Source: Geomonas ferrireducens (GTDB taxonomy: Bacteria > Desulfobacterota > Desulfuromonadia > Geobacterales > Geobacteraceae). Taken from it: 64,000 bases of DNA. A program made the position numbers and the translations under genes. The stretch is taken from contig NZ_SSYA01000001.1 of assembly GCF_004917065.1 (NCBI RefSeq), forward strand, positions 433,001 to 497,000. The letters run 5' to 3'. Shown one piece after another: positions 8,289-16,728 of this stretch. The notes under the pieces were generated by a model. The model did not search any database. It had not been told where the DNA came from and saw nothing but the letters and a program-made list of their open reading frames with translations. The stretch's first letter is position 1; each line of letters begins with the position of its first letter.

Positions 8289-8857
8289 GACACCTTTTGC
8301 TGGGAGCCTTGCTTCTGGCCCTTACCGCCGGTGCCGCGGCGGGCGCCCCGCCGGCGCCGCGCCCCTACAGCGGCAGCGGTGTCCTCATGGTGCAGGACGC
8401 CCCGGGGCGTGAGCCGGGAACGGTCCCGCTCTACCGCGAGCCGGGCGTGGAGCGGCTCACCGAGCTGCCCCCCTTTTCCCTGCCCCACCTTAGCGGAGCA
8501 GCTGACAGTGCGCTCGTCGCGGTGTACGAGAGGCGGCGCGGCTGGTCCCGGGTCGCCCTGGACGATGCGGGGCGCCAGGGGTGGGTGCAGGACGACCGGA
8601 GCTGGCGCTACCTCGCCTGGCGCGAGTTCCTGCCGGGACGTAGCGTACGCGTGCTCCCCGGCATGAAGAAGGAGTGGTACCAGGTGAAAAGCGCCCCGGG
8701 TGCTGCGGGGAGCGCGGCGGGAGCCGTCGCCCGCGACCAGCGCGTGCGCATCCTCGAGGTGGAGGACGCCTGGGCGCGGCTTGAGAGCCCGGCAGGCTGG
8801 ATGCGCTGGCGCGACCCGGACGGCAGGCTCACCGTGGCGACTGAACTTGCCCGGTAG
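8285..8857 (+). CDS. Exported SH3-like domain protein
   Basis: A 190-residue protein starting at GTG 8285, which overlaps the VOC stop. The N-terminus (RHLLLGALLLALTAGAAAGAPP) is a signal peptide. Two segments look like bacterial SH3 repeats: about 50-105 (VYERRRGWSRVALDDAGRQG, then WVQDD) and about 130-180 (DAWARLESPAGWMRWRD). Such domains bind cell-wall or other periplasmic ligands; the specific role is unknown. A longer frame starting at 8225 would run through the end of the VOC gene and lacks a signal at its N-terminus, so I rejected it. Confidence 0.72.
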   Translation: MRHLLLGALLLALTAGAAAGAPPAPRPYSGSGVLMVQDAPGREPGTVPLYREPGVERLTELPPFSLPHLSGAADSALVAVYERRRGWSRVALDDAGRQGWVQDDRSWRYLAWREFLPGRSVRVLPGMKKEWYQVKSAPGAAGSAAGAVARDQRVRILEVEDAWARLESPAGWMRWRDPDGRLTVATELAR

Positions 8858-8869
8858 AAAGAAAAAACG

Positions 8870-8898
8870 TTGACTTTGACATTTTCGCATGATATCAG
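8870..8898 (+). promoter_or_regulatory. Possible promoter before the Ala-rich leader ORF
   Basis: TTGACT (8870-8875), 17 bases, TATCAG (8893-8898). Transcription would then start close to the leader ATG at 8906, making the leader nearly leaderless. A TATACT at 8909 is a better -10 but would start after that ATG. The true start needs mapping. Confidence 0.35.
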
Positions 8899-8905
8899 AG
8901 GCGTC

Positions 8906-8986
8906 ATGTATACTAACAGCGTTACATCACGTGGCATCGTCCACGCAGCAGCAGCGGCCAGAAACTTCCAGAGCCGCCACTGCTGA
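8906..8986 (+). CDS. Putative alanine-rich leader peptide (26 aa)
   Basis: A short frame, ATG at 8906, with AGAGG four bases upstream. It reads MYTNSVTSRGIV, then His, five consecutive Ala (GCA GCA GCA GCG GCC, 8945-8959), then RNFQSRHC and TGA at 8984. The Ala run forms the 5' arm of a hairpin, and a strong terminator follows 26 bases after the stop. This is the arrangement expected for a ribosome-mediated attenuator sensing charged alanyl-tRNA, and the next gene is an aminotransferase. The peptide itself would have no function beyond ribosome stalling. Evidence is architecture only. Confidence 0.6.
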   Translation: MYTNSVTSRGIVHAAAAARNFQSRHC

Positions 8987-9042
8987 TTAGAAAACAAAAG
9001 ATTTCTACTAAAGGCCGTGGGGGACCCCCACGGCCTTTTTTT
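8946..9042 (+). promoter_or_regulatory. Putative transcription attenuator (pause hairpin / antiterminator / terminator)
   Basis: Region 1 (8946-8958, over the Ala codons) can pair with region 2 (8973-8985): 6 bp, two mismatches, 5 bp. Region 2 bases 8974-8980 can instead pair with region 3 (9017-9023), 6 of 7 positions. Region 3 is part of the terminator stem 9013-9023/9025-9035, followed by seven T (9036-9042). A small TAGAAA/TTTCTA stem (8988-8993/9002-9007) would be nested inside the 2:3 structure. Stalling at the Ala codons would cover region 1, free region 2 to pair with region 3 and disrupt the terminator. Confidence 0.6.
9013..9042 (+). terminator. Intrinsic terminator in the aminotransferase leader
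   Basis: GGCCGTGGGGG (9013-9023) pairs with CCCCCACGGCC (9025-9035), followed by a seven-T tract. It sits 52 bases upstream of the aminotransferase ATG, i.e. inside its leader rather than after a gene on that strand only. Confidence 0.85.
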
Positions 9043-9094
9043 ATACAAAATCCGCACGAACAACGGCTGCATACATACCATCAGGGGGAAAGAG

Positions 9095-10399
9095 ATGCGC
9101 AACGAAATAGTTACTCCCGGCGCGGGAGAACTTACCTACGAAATCCGAAACATCGTCACCGTGGCCGAGAAGGTGCAGCGCTTCGGCGTGAAGATCAACT
9201 GGGAGAACATCGGTGACCCCATCGTCAAGGGTGAGAAGATCCCGCTCTGGATGAAGGAGATCGTGGCGGCAGAGGCGATGAACGACGACAGCTACGCCTA
9301 CTGCCCGACGCGCGGCGTCCTCGAGACCCGCGAGTTCATCTGCAGCATCACCAACAGCCGCGGCGGCGCGCAGATCACCCCGGACGACATCATCTTCTTC
9401 AACGGTCTCGGCGACGCCATCGCCAAGGTGTACGGGAACTTGAGGGCGGAGAGCCGCGTGCTCATGCCCTCCCCCACCTACACGACCCACTCCATCGGCG
9501 AGGCGGCCCACGCGAACGCCGTCCCGGTCTGCTACCGCCTGAAACCCGAGGACAACTGGTACCCCGACATGGAGGACCTCGAGTGCCACGTGAAGTACAA
9601 CCCGCAGATCTCGGGCATCATGCTCATCAACCCGGACAACCCGACCGGGATGGTGTACCCCCCCGAGGTGCTCAAGCAGATCGTGGCGATCGCCAAGAAG
9701 TACGACCTGTTCCTTATCGCGGACGAGGTGTACGGCAACATCGTCTACAACGGCGAGCACACCGTTCCCATCTCGGACGTGATCGGCGAGGTCCCGGCCA
9801 TCGCCATGAAGGGGATCTCCAAGGAGCTGCCGTGGCCCGGATCGCGCTGCGGCTGGATCGAGGTCTACAACGGCGAGCGCGACCCGCGCTTCAAGAAGTT
9901 CGTCAACTCGATCCTCTCCACCAAGATGAACGAGGTCTGCTCCACGACGCTGCCGCAGCGCTGCCTCCCCGCCGTGATGAAGCACCCGGAGTACCACAAC
10001 TACCTGAAGGAGCGCATCACCCGCTACGAGAAGATGAGCAACATCATGTACGAGGCGCTCGCGAAGGTGCCCGAGCTCTCGGTGAACCGGACGAACGGCG
10101 CGTTCTACATGGCGGTCCCCTTCAAGAAGGGGGTGCTGAACGACACCCAGAGCCTCCCCATCGCGAACCCCGAGGTCCGCGCCCTAGTGGAGGGGATCGT
10201 GAACCAGCCCGGAGTGGCCCCGGACAAGCGCTTCGTCTACTACATCCTCGCCCACACCGGGATCTGCGTGGTGCCGCTCTCCTCCTTCAACACCGAGCTT
10301 CTGGGCTTCCGCGTGACGCTCCTTGAGCGCGACGAGGAGGAGTGCCGCAAGATCTACCGCACCCTCACCGAGAACATCGCCGCCTACCTCGCATCCTAG
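9095..10399 (+). CDS. Class I/II PLP-dependent aminotransferase, probably alanine-forming
   Basis: A 434-residue fold-type I aminotransferase. PLP-binding features are clear: the NPDNPTG segment at 179-185, the DEVY motif at 210-213, the Schiff-base Lys243 in GISKELPWPGSRCGW, and Arg251. This GISKxLPWPG form is characteristic of one subgroup of bacterial aminotransferases annotated as pyridoxal-phosphate-dependent; AlaA-like enzymes have SKxxxxxGxRxGW. The ATG at 9095 follows AGGGGGAAAGAG; the longer frame starting at 9017 begins inside the terminator and is excluded. Alanine as product is inferred only from the Ala-codon leader upstream. Transcription ends at a terminator 30 bases downstream. 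Confidence 0.9.
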   Translation: MRNEIVTPGAGELTYEIRNIVTVAEKVQRFGVKINWENIGDPIVKGEKIPLWMKEIVAAEAMNDDSYAYCPTRGVLETREFICSITNSRGGAQITPDDIIFFNGLGDAIAKVYGNLRAESRVLMPSPTYTTHSIGEAAHANAVPVCYRLKPEDNWYPDMEDLECHVKYNPQISGIMLINPDNPTGMVYPPEVLKQIVAIAKKYDLFLIADEVYGNIVYNGEHTVPISDVIGEVPAIAMKGISKELPWPGSRCGWIEVYNGERDPRFKKFVNSILSTKMNEVCSTTLPQRCLPAVMKHPEYHNYLKERITRYEKMSNIMYEALAKVPELSVNRTNGAFYMAVPFKKGVLNDTQSLPIANPEVRALVEGIVNQPGVAPDKRFVYYILAHTGICVVPLSSFNTELLGFRVTLLERDEEECRKIYRTLTENIAAYLAS

Positions 10400-10429
10400 A
10401 GTCACCCCTTCACACGTGAAGGACAAAAA

Positions 10430-10458
10430 GCCCCGTCCGGACAAGGCGGGGCTTTTTT
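10430..10458 (+). terminator. Intrinsic terminator after the aminotransferase
   Basis: GCCCCG (10430-10435) pairs with CGGGGC (10447-10452), followed by six T. The preceding A run could also serve the opposite strand. Confidence 0.85.
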
Positions 10459-10558
10459 CATGCAAGTAGACGTCCTCATTGACTTTTGAGCCGCAGTTGT
10501 GCTATCTGATTTGCTGTTTGAACGGCATCTCCAATCACCAAGCTCACAGGGGCTTTTC

Positions 10559-10621
10559 ATGACCTCGGTTGCACCAGGCACGGTAGCGGCGACAAACGCC
10601 CGCGGCGCGGCAGATGCTTGA
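10559..10621 (+). CDS. Possible upstream mini-ORF overlapping cheR start
   Basis: A 20-codon frame, ATG 10559, preceded by AGGGG seven bases upstream and ending TGA at 10619. Its end overlaps the cheR ATG (10614) by 8 bases, so termination and restart could couple translation to cheR, whose own ATG has no obvious ribosome site. It could equally be chance. No homology recognised. Confidence 0.3.
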   Translation: MTSVAPGTVAATNARGAADA

Positions 10622-11438
10622 CGGCTTAAGCGGCGGCGCCGAGCCGGATATCGCCCCGGAAACCTTCGAGGTCATCGGGCGCATCCTGAAGACACGCTCC
10701 GGGTTCACCCTGGAGGGGTACAAGGACAAATGCGTCAAGAGGCGCATCCACATCCGGGTGCGCGCCACCCAGTCCCCCTCCCCGGAGGCGTACGGCGAGC
10801 TCCTGGGCCAAAGCACCGCGGAGCAGGACCACCTGCTGCGCGTTCTCACCATCCACGTCTCCCACTTCTTCAGAAACCCCTCCGTCTTCGAGAAGCTCGC
10901 CACCATGGTACTGCCCGAGCTCCTGGCCTCCCGCGAGCGGCTGAGGCTCATGAGCATCGGGTGCGCGGGGGGCGAGGAGCCCTATACCCTGGCGATGATC
11001 CTGAAGGAGCGCTTCGCCGAGTACGCCGGGAAAGTCGAGATCCGCGGCGTGGACGTCGATGCCACGACACTCGAGCAGGCGCGCGAGGCGATCTACCACC
11101 CGGACCGGCTGGGCGAGCTCGCCCCGGGCCAGCTGGAGCGCTGGTTCGAGCCGGAGGGGGCACGCTTTCGCCTGCGCCCCGAGCTCTCCGGCATGGTCGC
11201 CTTCTCGCAGGCCGACCTGAACCACCAGAGGGAGTGGGAGCCGTGTGACCTGATCCTTTGCCGCAACGTCCTCATCTATTTCGAGAGGGAGCGGCAGGAA
11301 ACCATCCTGAACGCCTTCGCCGACGCCCTCGCCCCCGACGGTTACCTCGTGCTCGGCAAGTCCGAGACCCTCTTCGGCACGGCCCGCAGGCGGTTCAGGA
11401 CCGTCTGCCCGGTGGAACGGATCTACCGGGCCGTGTAG
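10614..11438 (+). CDS. cheR: CheR chemoreceptor glutamate methyltransferase
   Basis: Methylates Glu residues of chemoreceptors using S-adenosylmethionine. The 274-residue protein has the N-terminal helical CheR domain (about 15-75), the SHFFRN motif at 83-88, the SAM-binding motif [14 protein letters not shown] (115-128) and the [10 protein letters not shown] motif near 225-234. Length and order are normal. First gene of a six-gene chemotaxis operon with spacings of 35 bases or less up to cheA. No cheB methylesterase is found in the cluster. The start has no clear ribosome site, but a mini-ORF overlaps it. A weak promoter (TTGACT at 10479, TATCTG at 10503) is possible. Confidence 0.93.
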   Translation: MLDGLSGGAEPDIAPETFEVIGRILKTRSGFTLEGYKDKCVKRRIHIRVRATQSPSPEAYGELLGQSTAEQDHLLRVLTIHVSHFFRNPSVFEKLATMVLPELLASRERLRLMSIGCAGGEEPYTLAMILKERFAEYAGKVEIRGVDVDATTLEQAREAIYHPDRLGELAPGQLERWFEPEGARFRLRPELSGMVAFSQADLNHQREWEPCDLILCRNVLIYFERERQETILNAFADALAPDGYLVLGKSETLFGTARRRFRTVCPVERIYRAV

Positions 11439-11473
11439 CGCACCGATTCTTGCAGCAAAAAGGAGCTCGCTTC

Positions 11474-12760
11474 ATGTACATCCAAATCGGCTACAAGTTC
11501 ATCCTAGGCTTTCTGGCCGTCGTCGCCGCCGTGGTCTTCGTACCGTCCGGTGTGAAGCTTTTGGAATACTCCCCCGAGATGACCAGCGTCATCTCCTACG
11601 TCGTGGCGCTCACCATCGGGCTCATCCTCGGCTCCTTCTTCTCCAAGAGCTTCACCAAGAACATCTCGATCCTGACCGGCGCGACCGAATCGATCAGCCG
11701 GGGGGACCTCTCGAGCGACGTCGACTTCCCAGAGCCCAGGTTCCCGGATGAGACCCACTCCATGGCGCAGTCCATCAACACCATGCTGGAGAGCCTGAGG
11801 GCCCTGGTGCGCCAGATCCGCGACACCTCGGAGCGGGTCTCCGATTCGGCGCGCACCCTCTCCTCCACCGCACTGCAGATAAACGCCTCCACCGAGGAGG
11901 TGGCCCAGGCCATCGAGACCATCTCCGGCGGCGCGGAGAACCAGGCCGAGATGCTGACCAAGGGGGCCAAGGTGATCCACGAGATGGCGATCTCCATCGA
12001 CCTCGTGGCACGGCGCGCCAAGGAGACCGCGAAGGCGGCGCGCGAGACGAGCCAGACCGCGCAGAAAGGGGGCGAGCTCGCCACCGACTCGGTGGAGCGG
12101 ATGAAGAGCTTCTTCGACTCGGTCGAACTCATCTCGATGCAGTTCATGGACCTGAACGGGAAACTGCAGCAGGTCGGCAAGATCGCCGACTTCATCGTCG
12201 AGATGGCGCGCCAGACGAACCTCCTCGCCCTGAACGCCTCGATCGAGGCGGCCCGCGCCGGCGAGTCCGGCAAGGGGTTCGGCGTGGTGGCCGAGGAGGT
12301 GAGAAAGCTCGCCGACGGGAGTGCGAAGAGCGCCACCGAGATCGTCGAGCTGATCGACATCGTCAAGGTGGAAAGCCGCAGGGTGCAGGAGACCATCACC
12401 GACAGCTCGCGCGGCATCATCGGCGGCAAGAAGAACCTGGACACCACCGCCGAGGCCTTCAGGGAAATCCTCGCCACCGTCGTGGATACCGAGAGGAAGG
12501 CGAACTCGATCGCCGATCTCTCGCAGATGCAGACCACAGGTGCCGCCAAGATGGTGACCATGGTCGACGAGATCGCCAAGGTGGCCGAGGACAACGCCGC
12601 CTCCACCGAGGAGGTCTCCGCTGCCACCGAAGAGCAGCACGCCGCGATGCAGGAAATGGTGTACCAGACCCAGGAACTCGCGAAGCTGGCCGACGAGCTG
12701 CTCCACTCGGTGGAGCGCTTCCAGGTCGACCCGGGGACCGCGCCGGAGCCCGAGGCGTGA
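11474..12760 (+). CDS. Methyl-accepting chemotaxis protein without periplasmic sensor domain
   Basis: A 428-residue receptor. Two membrane segments (about 7-25 and 38-55) are separated by only about 12 residues, so there is no periplasmic ligand domain. A HAMP-like stretch (60-110) leads into a long coiled coil with the conserved hairpin tip around 245-270 ([19 protein letters not shown]). It presumably senses an internal or membrane signal, or relays input from a partner protein (inference). The ATG at 11474 has AAGGAG upstream. The stop overlaps the cheW GTG by four bases. The C-terminus has no CheR-docking pentapeptide that I can recognise. Confidence 0.93.
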   Translation: MYIQIGYKFILGFLAVVAAVVFVPSGVKLLEYSPEMTSVISYVVALTIGLILGSFFSKSFTKNISILTGATESISRGDLSSDVDFPEPRFPDETHSMAQSINTMLESLRALVRQIRDTSERVSDSARTLSSTALQINASTEEVAQAIETISGGAENQAEMLTKGAKVIHEMAISIDLVARRAKETAKAARETSQTAQKGGELATDSVERMKSFFDSVELISMQFMDLNGKLQQVGKIADFIVEMARQTNLLALNASIEAARAGESGKGFGVVAEEVRKLADGSAKSATEIVELIDIVKVESRRVQETITDSSRGIIGGKKNLDTTAEAFREILATVVDTERKANSIADLSQMQTTGAAKMVTMVDEIAKVAEDNAASTEEVSAATEEQHAAMQEMVYQTQELAKLADELLHSVERFQVDPGTAPEPEA

Positions 12761-13206
12761 CTGCGGAGCGCCTGCTCGTTTTCAGCGTGGGGCGGGAGCT
12801 CTTCGCCTTGAACCTGACCGAGGTCTGCGAGGTCATGGAGCCGCAGCAAAGCTACCCCTTTGCCGGCGCCCCTCCCTACTACCTGGGACTCATAAACTTT
12901 CACGGCAACCTGACCGCCCTCCTCGACTTCGCACAGTACCTGGGAGCGGGAAGCCGCCCCCTTCCCGGCAGGCTCCTCGTGATCGACACGAAGCGCGCCC
13001 ACCTCGCCCTGAAGGTCGACGCCGTCGGTTCCATCATCGACGCGCAGGGGATCATCGGGGCGACCCGCTCCGACGATCCCCTTATCGAGGCGCTCCTTGA
13101 GACCACGCAGGGAAACCTGCGCCTGGTGAGACTCGAGACGCTTCTCTCCTCCCTGGAGGAGGATCTGCGCGCGGCCGCCCCCAAGCCCGCCTCAGGAGGT
13201 AACTGA
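12757..13206 (+). CDS. cheW: CheW-type coupling protein
   Basis: Links chemoreceptors to CheA. A 149-residue single CheW domain: [22 protein letters not shown] at the start is the expected first strand pair, and [22 protein letters not shown] matches the GxxNxRGxxxPvxdL region, with Phe-His in place of the usual Arg-Gly. GTG start at 12757 overlapping the receptor stop (GTGA); stop overlaps the cheY ATG (ATG at 13206 within TGATGG). Tight coupling indicates stoichiometric production with its neighbours. Confidence 0.9.
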   Translation: MTAERLLVFSVGRELFALNLTEVCEVMEPQQSYPFAGAPPYYLGLINFHGNLTALLDFAQYLGAGSRPLPGRLLVIDTKRAHLALKVDAVGSIIDAQGIIGATRSDDPLIEALLETTQGNLRLVRLETLLSSLEEDLRAAAPKPASGGN

Positions 13207-13571
13207 TGGCCATCAAGGTCATGATAGTAGACGACTCCCTGTTCATGAGGAAAATGCTGCGTGACATCCTCACCGAAGAGGGTTACGAGATAACCGCCGA
13301 GGCGTCCGACGGCGATGAGGCGGTGGCCAAGTACCGCGAATCCCTCCCGGACCTGGTCACCCTGGACATCGTCATGCCGAACAAGGGGGGCATCGAGGCG
13401 CTTCAGGAGATCATGGCGTACGACGCCGCCGCCCGCGTGGTGATGTGCTCCGCCATAGGCCAGGAGGCCCTCACCACCGCCGCCACCGAGGCGGGCGCCA
13501 AGGCCTTCATCCTCAAACCGTTCAACCCGGAGCTCGTGACCCGGGTGCTCCGGGAAGTGGTCCAGGGGTAA
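13206..13571 (+). CDS. cheY: CheY-like single-domain response regulator
   Basis: A 121-residue receiver domain with no output domain. Acidic pocket D9-D10 (VDDS), phosphoacceptor Asp in TLDIVMPNKGG (about residue 53), the switch Ser in MCSAIG and the conserved Lys in LKPFN are all present. It probably carries the phosphoryl signal from the adjacent CheA to a motor or another effector. AGGAGG ribosome site within the end of cheW. Three bases separate it from cheA. Confidence 0.93.
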   Translation: MAIKVMIVDDSLFMRKMLRDILTEEGYEITAEASDGDEAVAKYRESLPDLVTLDIVMPNKGGIEALQEIMAYDAAARVVMCSAIGQEALTTAATEAGAKAFILKPFNPELVTRVLREVVQG

Positions 13572-13574
13572 CCG

Positions 13575-15224
13575 ATGGACATGTCGCAGTACAAAGCCCT
13601 CTTCCTCTCGGAATCGCGGGAGTACTTGAGAACCATCGCGGAGCAGGTGGTGGCGCTCGAGCAGTCCCCGGCCGAGCGAAGCGCCATCGACGCGCTGTTT
13701 CGCGGCGCGCACTCCCTGAAGGGGATGGCGGCCTCGATGGAGTACGGCGACGTGGTCGTGGTGGCCCACAGCATGGAAGACATGATGGCGCGGGTGCGTG
13801 ACGGCGCACTCCCCTTCGGAGCCGGGGTGGCCGACCTCTTGCTCGAAGGGGTGGACCTGATCGACGCGCTTTTGAAGGACGTGGAGGACGAGCGTCCCTC
13901 GAGCCTTCCGACCGACGGCTACGCCGTGCGGCTCGCGGCCTTCGTCGCCGCCCCGGCGAGTAAGGCGAAAAAGCCGGACGAAGCGCCCAAGGCCTCCCCT
14001 GCGGCTGTCGAACCCGCGCAGGTCTCCGAGCCCGCCCCCGCCGCGGAAGCGGAACGTGCGAAGGAGAGCACGCCCGAGCTGGGGGGCACGGTGCGGGTGA
14101 AAACCGAGCTCCTCGACCACCTGATCAACCTGACCGGCGAGCTGGTCACCAACAAGCAGCGCCTTTTGAGTATCGGCCGGGAGCTCGCGTCCCCCGCCCT
14201 GGACGACGCGGTATCGGAAACCTCGAAGCTGTTGCGCGCCCTGCACGACGAGGTGATGAAGGTGCGCCTGATGCCTTTCGAGGCGATCAGCGACCGCTTC
14301 CAGCGTTCGGTGCGCGCCGTCGCCAAGAAAAGCGGCAAGGAGATCAACTTCGAGCTCACCGGGCGCGAGATCGGCCTGGACCGCGGCGTCCTGGAGCAGC
14401 TCGTCGATCCCCTGAACCACATCCTCAGAAACGCCGTGGACCACGGCATCGAGGACGGGAAGGAACGGGAGCGGGCCGGGAAGCCGGCACGCGGGCGCGT
14501 TAAGCTGTCGGTGTCGCGGGACCGGGACCGGATCCACATCACGGTGCGCGACGACGGGCGCGGCATGGAGCCGCAGGCGATGATCGCTGCCGCGGTGCGC
14601 AAGGGGCTCATCACCCCCGAGGAGGGGGAGCTCCTCTCCCCCCGCCAGGCGCTCATGCTCTCCTGCATCCCCGGCTTCTCCACCGCCAAAGAGGTGACCG
14701 ACATCTCAGGGCGCGGCGTCGGCATGGACGCGGTGAACGCAGCCATCGCGAAACTTGGGGGGACCCTCGGTATCGAGTCCGAGCCGGGACAGGGCACCAC
14801 CATCACGCTCAAGCTGCCGCTCACCATCGCCATCATCCACGCGCTTTTGGTGCAGTGCGGCCAGATCAAGACCGCCATCCCGGTGAACGCGGTGCAGCGC
14901 ACCGTAGAGCTCTCCCGCCGCCAGATCGAGACGGTGGGGAGAAGGCAGATGTTCCAGCTCGACGACGAGTCGATCCCGCTTTTATCCCTGAACCGGGTGC
15001 TGGGGCTCCCCCTGGGGCGTTTCCCCGACGGGATCCTCCCGCTCTTCGTCACCGAGGCCAAGGGGCGCCGGGTAGGGATGGTGGTGGACCGCCTCCTGGG
15101 GCAGCACGAACTGTTCGTAAAGCGGCTGGGAAGACCGCTCGACGGGATGGCGGGGCTGGCCGGCGGGGCGACGCTCGGCGACGGCGAGATCGTCACCATC
15201 CTCGACATTTCCGAACTCCTTTAG
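13575..15224 (+). CDS. cheA: CheA histidine kinase, short form
   Basis: Histidine kinase that phosphorylates CheY. The 549 residues contain: the HPt domain (1-105) with phosphoacceptor His46 in GAHSLKGMAA; an Ala/Pro-rich linker (about 125-168) where a P2 response-regulator-binding domain would usually be; dimerisation helices (about 172-240); the ATP-binding domain (about 275-415) with HILRNAVDHGIEDG, DDGRGM and the FSTAKEVTDISGRGVGMDAV segment (each present); and a CheW-like domain at 418-549. The missing P2 domain and one HPt make this a compact CheA. Next gene cheC follows after 48 bases. Confidence 0.94.
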   Translation: MDMSQYKALFLSESREYLRTIAEQVVALEQSPAERSAIDALFRGAHSLKGMAASMEYGDVVVVAHSMEDMMARVRDGALPFGAGVADLLLEGVDLIDALLKDVEDERPSSLPTDGYAVRLAAFVAAPASKAKKPDEAPKASPAAVEPAQVSEPAPAAEAERAKESTPELGGTVRVKTELLDHLINLTGELVTNKQRLLSIGRELASPALDDAVSETSKLLRALHDEVMKVRLMPFEAISDRFQRSVRAVAKKSGKEINFELTGREIGLDRGVLEQLVDPLNHILRNAVDHGIEDGKERERAGKPARGRVKLSVSRDRDRIHITVRDDGRGMEPQAMIAAAVRKGLITPEEGELLSPRQALMLSCIPGFSTAKEVTDISGRGVGMDAVNAAIAKLGGTLGIESEPGQGTTITLKLPLTIAIIHALLVQCGQIKTAIPVNAVQRTVELSRRQIETVGRRQMFQLDDESIPLLSLNRVLGLPLGRFPDGILPLFVTEAKGRRVGMVVDRLLGQHELFVKRLGRPLDGMAGLAGGATLGDGEIVTILDISELL

Positions 15225-15272
15225 GACGCATCGCGGTTACCCGCTTCAGCGCGGGAACCTCCGGAGGCTGAC

Positions 15273-15872
15273 ATGGCTGACCAGGCAGAATACGAAGCCG
15301 AACTGAAGACGCTTACCAAGGTGTGCAGCCTCGGCATGGAGCACGCCGCGGTCGCCCTGTCGCAGCTCATGGGTAAAGGGGTGCACATCCAGGTGCCGCG
15401 CCTGCAGGTGCTCGACGGCCCCGGGATGAGCGGCTTGATGGAGTCGCGCGAGGCGACCGTGCTGCAGCTGCAGATCCTCGGCAACGTGCGCGGCAGCATC
15501 CTCATCCTCCTTCTCGAGGAGAACGCCAACAGGATTCTCGAACTCCTCCTCGGGGCGGTCCCGAAGGCGGGGGAGCCGCTTTCCGAGATGGAAAGGGCCA
15601 CCCTCATGGAGGTCGGCAACATCCTCGCCTCGGCCTGCCTGAACGCCCTGGGGAACTCGCTCAAGATGACCCTGCTCCCCTCGGTCCCAGCACTTTGCTC
15701 CGGAAACGGCCGGGAGATCCTTGAACGCGCCATGGAGCCCGGCGCCGACGGGGAAAAAGTGGTCATGATCGACACGGTCTTCGACGTTTCCGACACGCGC
15801 TGCGGGGGGAGCATCGTCCTCATGCCCTCCCCCACGTCGCTGGGCGCCATGCTCACCTCCCTAGGTCAATGA
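15273..15872 (+). CDS. cheC: CheC-family CheY-P phosphatase, apparently one active site
   Basis: A 199-residue CheC-type protein. CheC normally has two pseudosymmetric sites with the pattern D/S-x3-E-x2-N. Here the second copy is intact (SEMERATLMEVGNILASA, with E-V-G-N). The first (TKVCSLGMEHAAVALSQLMG) keeps the helix but has lost both Glu and Asn of the usual EIGNIG. It is expected to dephosphorylate CheY, resetting the signal. ATG at 15273, with CCGGAGG upstream. Last gene of the chemotaxis operon. Confidence 0.85.
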   Translation: MADQAEYEAELKTLTKVCSLGMEHAAVALSQLMGKGVHIQVPRLQVLDGPGMSGLMESREATVLQLQILGNVRGSILILLLEENANRILELLLGAVPKAGEPLSEMERATLMEVGNILASACLNALGNSLKMTLLPSVPALCSGNGREILERAMEPGADGEKVVMIDTVFDVSDTRCGGSIVLMPSPTSLGAMLTSLGQ

Positions 15873-15989
15873 AACAGTTGCACGATATCCGGTTGTATGT
15901 CAGAATGCCCGGTCAAACCGCCGCTTATGCGGCACCAAGAGGGTCCCGAGCTCACGCCCGAGACCTTCACTAATTTTCAGAGGTCGAAC

Positions 15990-16700
15990 ATGAAACTTGC
16001 CAGAACCGTCGTCCTGTGTGTCGCCCTGATCGCCCTTTCCGTCAGTTCCGCCTTCTGCGCCGAGCTCTCCCAGGTGGTGCGCACCCTGGAGCAGGGGTAC
16101 GCCTCCCTGAACGACCTGCAGGCGGACTTCAGCCAGAAAAGCCACGTCAAAGCGCTCAGGCGCGACGAAAAAGGGGGGGGCGAGCTCTTCATCAAGAAGG
16201 GTGGGGGCAAGGACTCCATGTTCCGCTTCAACTACACCAAACCGAAGCAGCAGATCGTTTCCAACGGCAAGACGGTCTGGTACTACATCCCGGACCAGAA
16301 GCAGGTCATGGTGATGGACCTCGCGCAGATGTTCGAGGCGGGCAACGGCATCGCCATGAACTACCTGACCGGTCTCGGTCAGGTCTCCAAGGACTTCGCC
16401 ATCGCCTTCGCCGATAACGCGAAGGACAAAAACGGCAACTACCAGTTGGAGCTCACCCCGCACAAGAAGAGCGCCGCCATGGCGAAGCTGCAGCTCACCA
16501 TCTCCGGCGATGCGGTCGAAAGCTTCATAGCCAAGGGGAAGCCCTCCACACCCTTCCCGGTGGTCTCCTCCACGGTGATTGACCAGATCGGGAACACGAC
16601 CAGGATGGACTTCAGCAACGTGAGGACGAACCGCGGCATCTCCAGCGGCAAGTTCAGCTTCAAGATCCCTTCGGGGGTGCAGGTCATCAAGAACAGATAG
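15990..16700 (+). CDS. lolA: Outer-membrane lipoprotein carrier protein
   Basis: Periplasmic chaperone that ferries lipoproteins from the inner to the outer membrane. ATG at 15990 with CAGAGG upstream, chosen over an in-frame ATG at 15897 because it opens directly on a signal peptide ([18 protein letters not shown], cut after SAFCA). Mature protein about 214 residues. Typical LolA features: [20 protein letters not shown] near the start, then [10 protein letters not shown] and [20 protein letters not shown] forming the sheet. The gap from cheC (117 bases) may hold its promoter. Confidence 0.9.
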   Translation: MKLARTVVLCVALIALSVSSAFCAELSQVVRTLEQGYASLNDLQADFSQKSHVKALRRDEKGGGELFIKKGGGKDSMFRFNYTKPKQQIVSNGKTVWYYIPDQKQVMVMDLAQMFEAGNGIAMNYLTGLGQVSKDFAIAFADNAKDKNGNYQLELTPHKKSAAMAKLQLTISGDAVESFIAKGKPSTPFPVVSSTVIDQIGNTTRMDFSNVRTNRGISSGKFSFKIPSGVQVIKNR

Positions 16701-16728
16701 CAGCAGCTTGAATTTAATAGGGGGTTCT

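Noticed and set aside
11258-11473. N-terminal extension of the chemoreceptor gene
   Set aside because: It overlaps the end of cheR in another frame and has the composition of a shadow; ATG 11474 has AAGGAG.
15897-15989. Upstream in-frame extension of lolA
   Set aside because: It would place 31 residues before the signal peptide; the ATG at 15990 has its own ribosome site.
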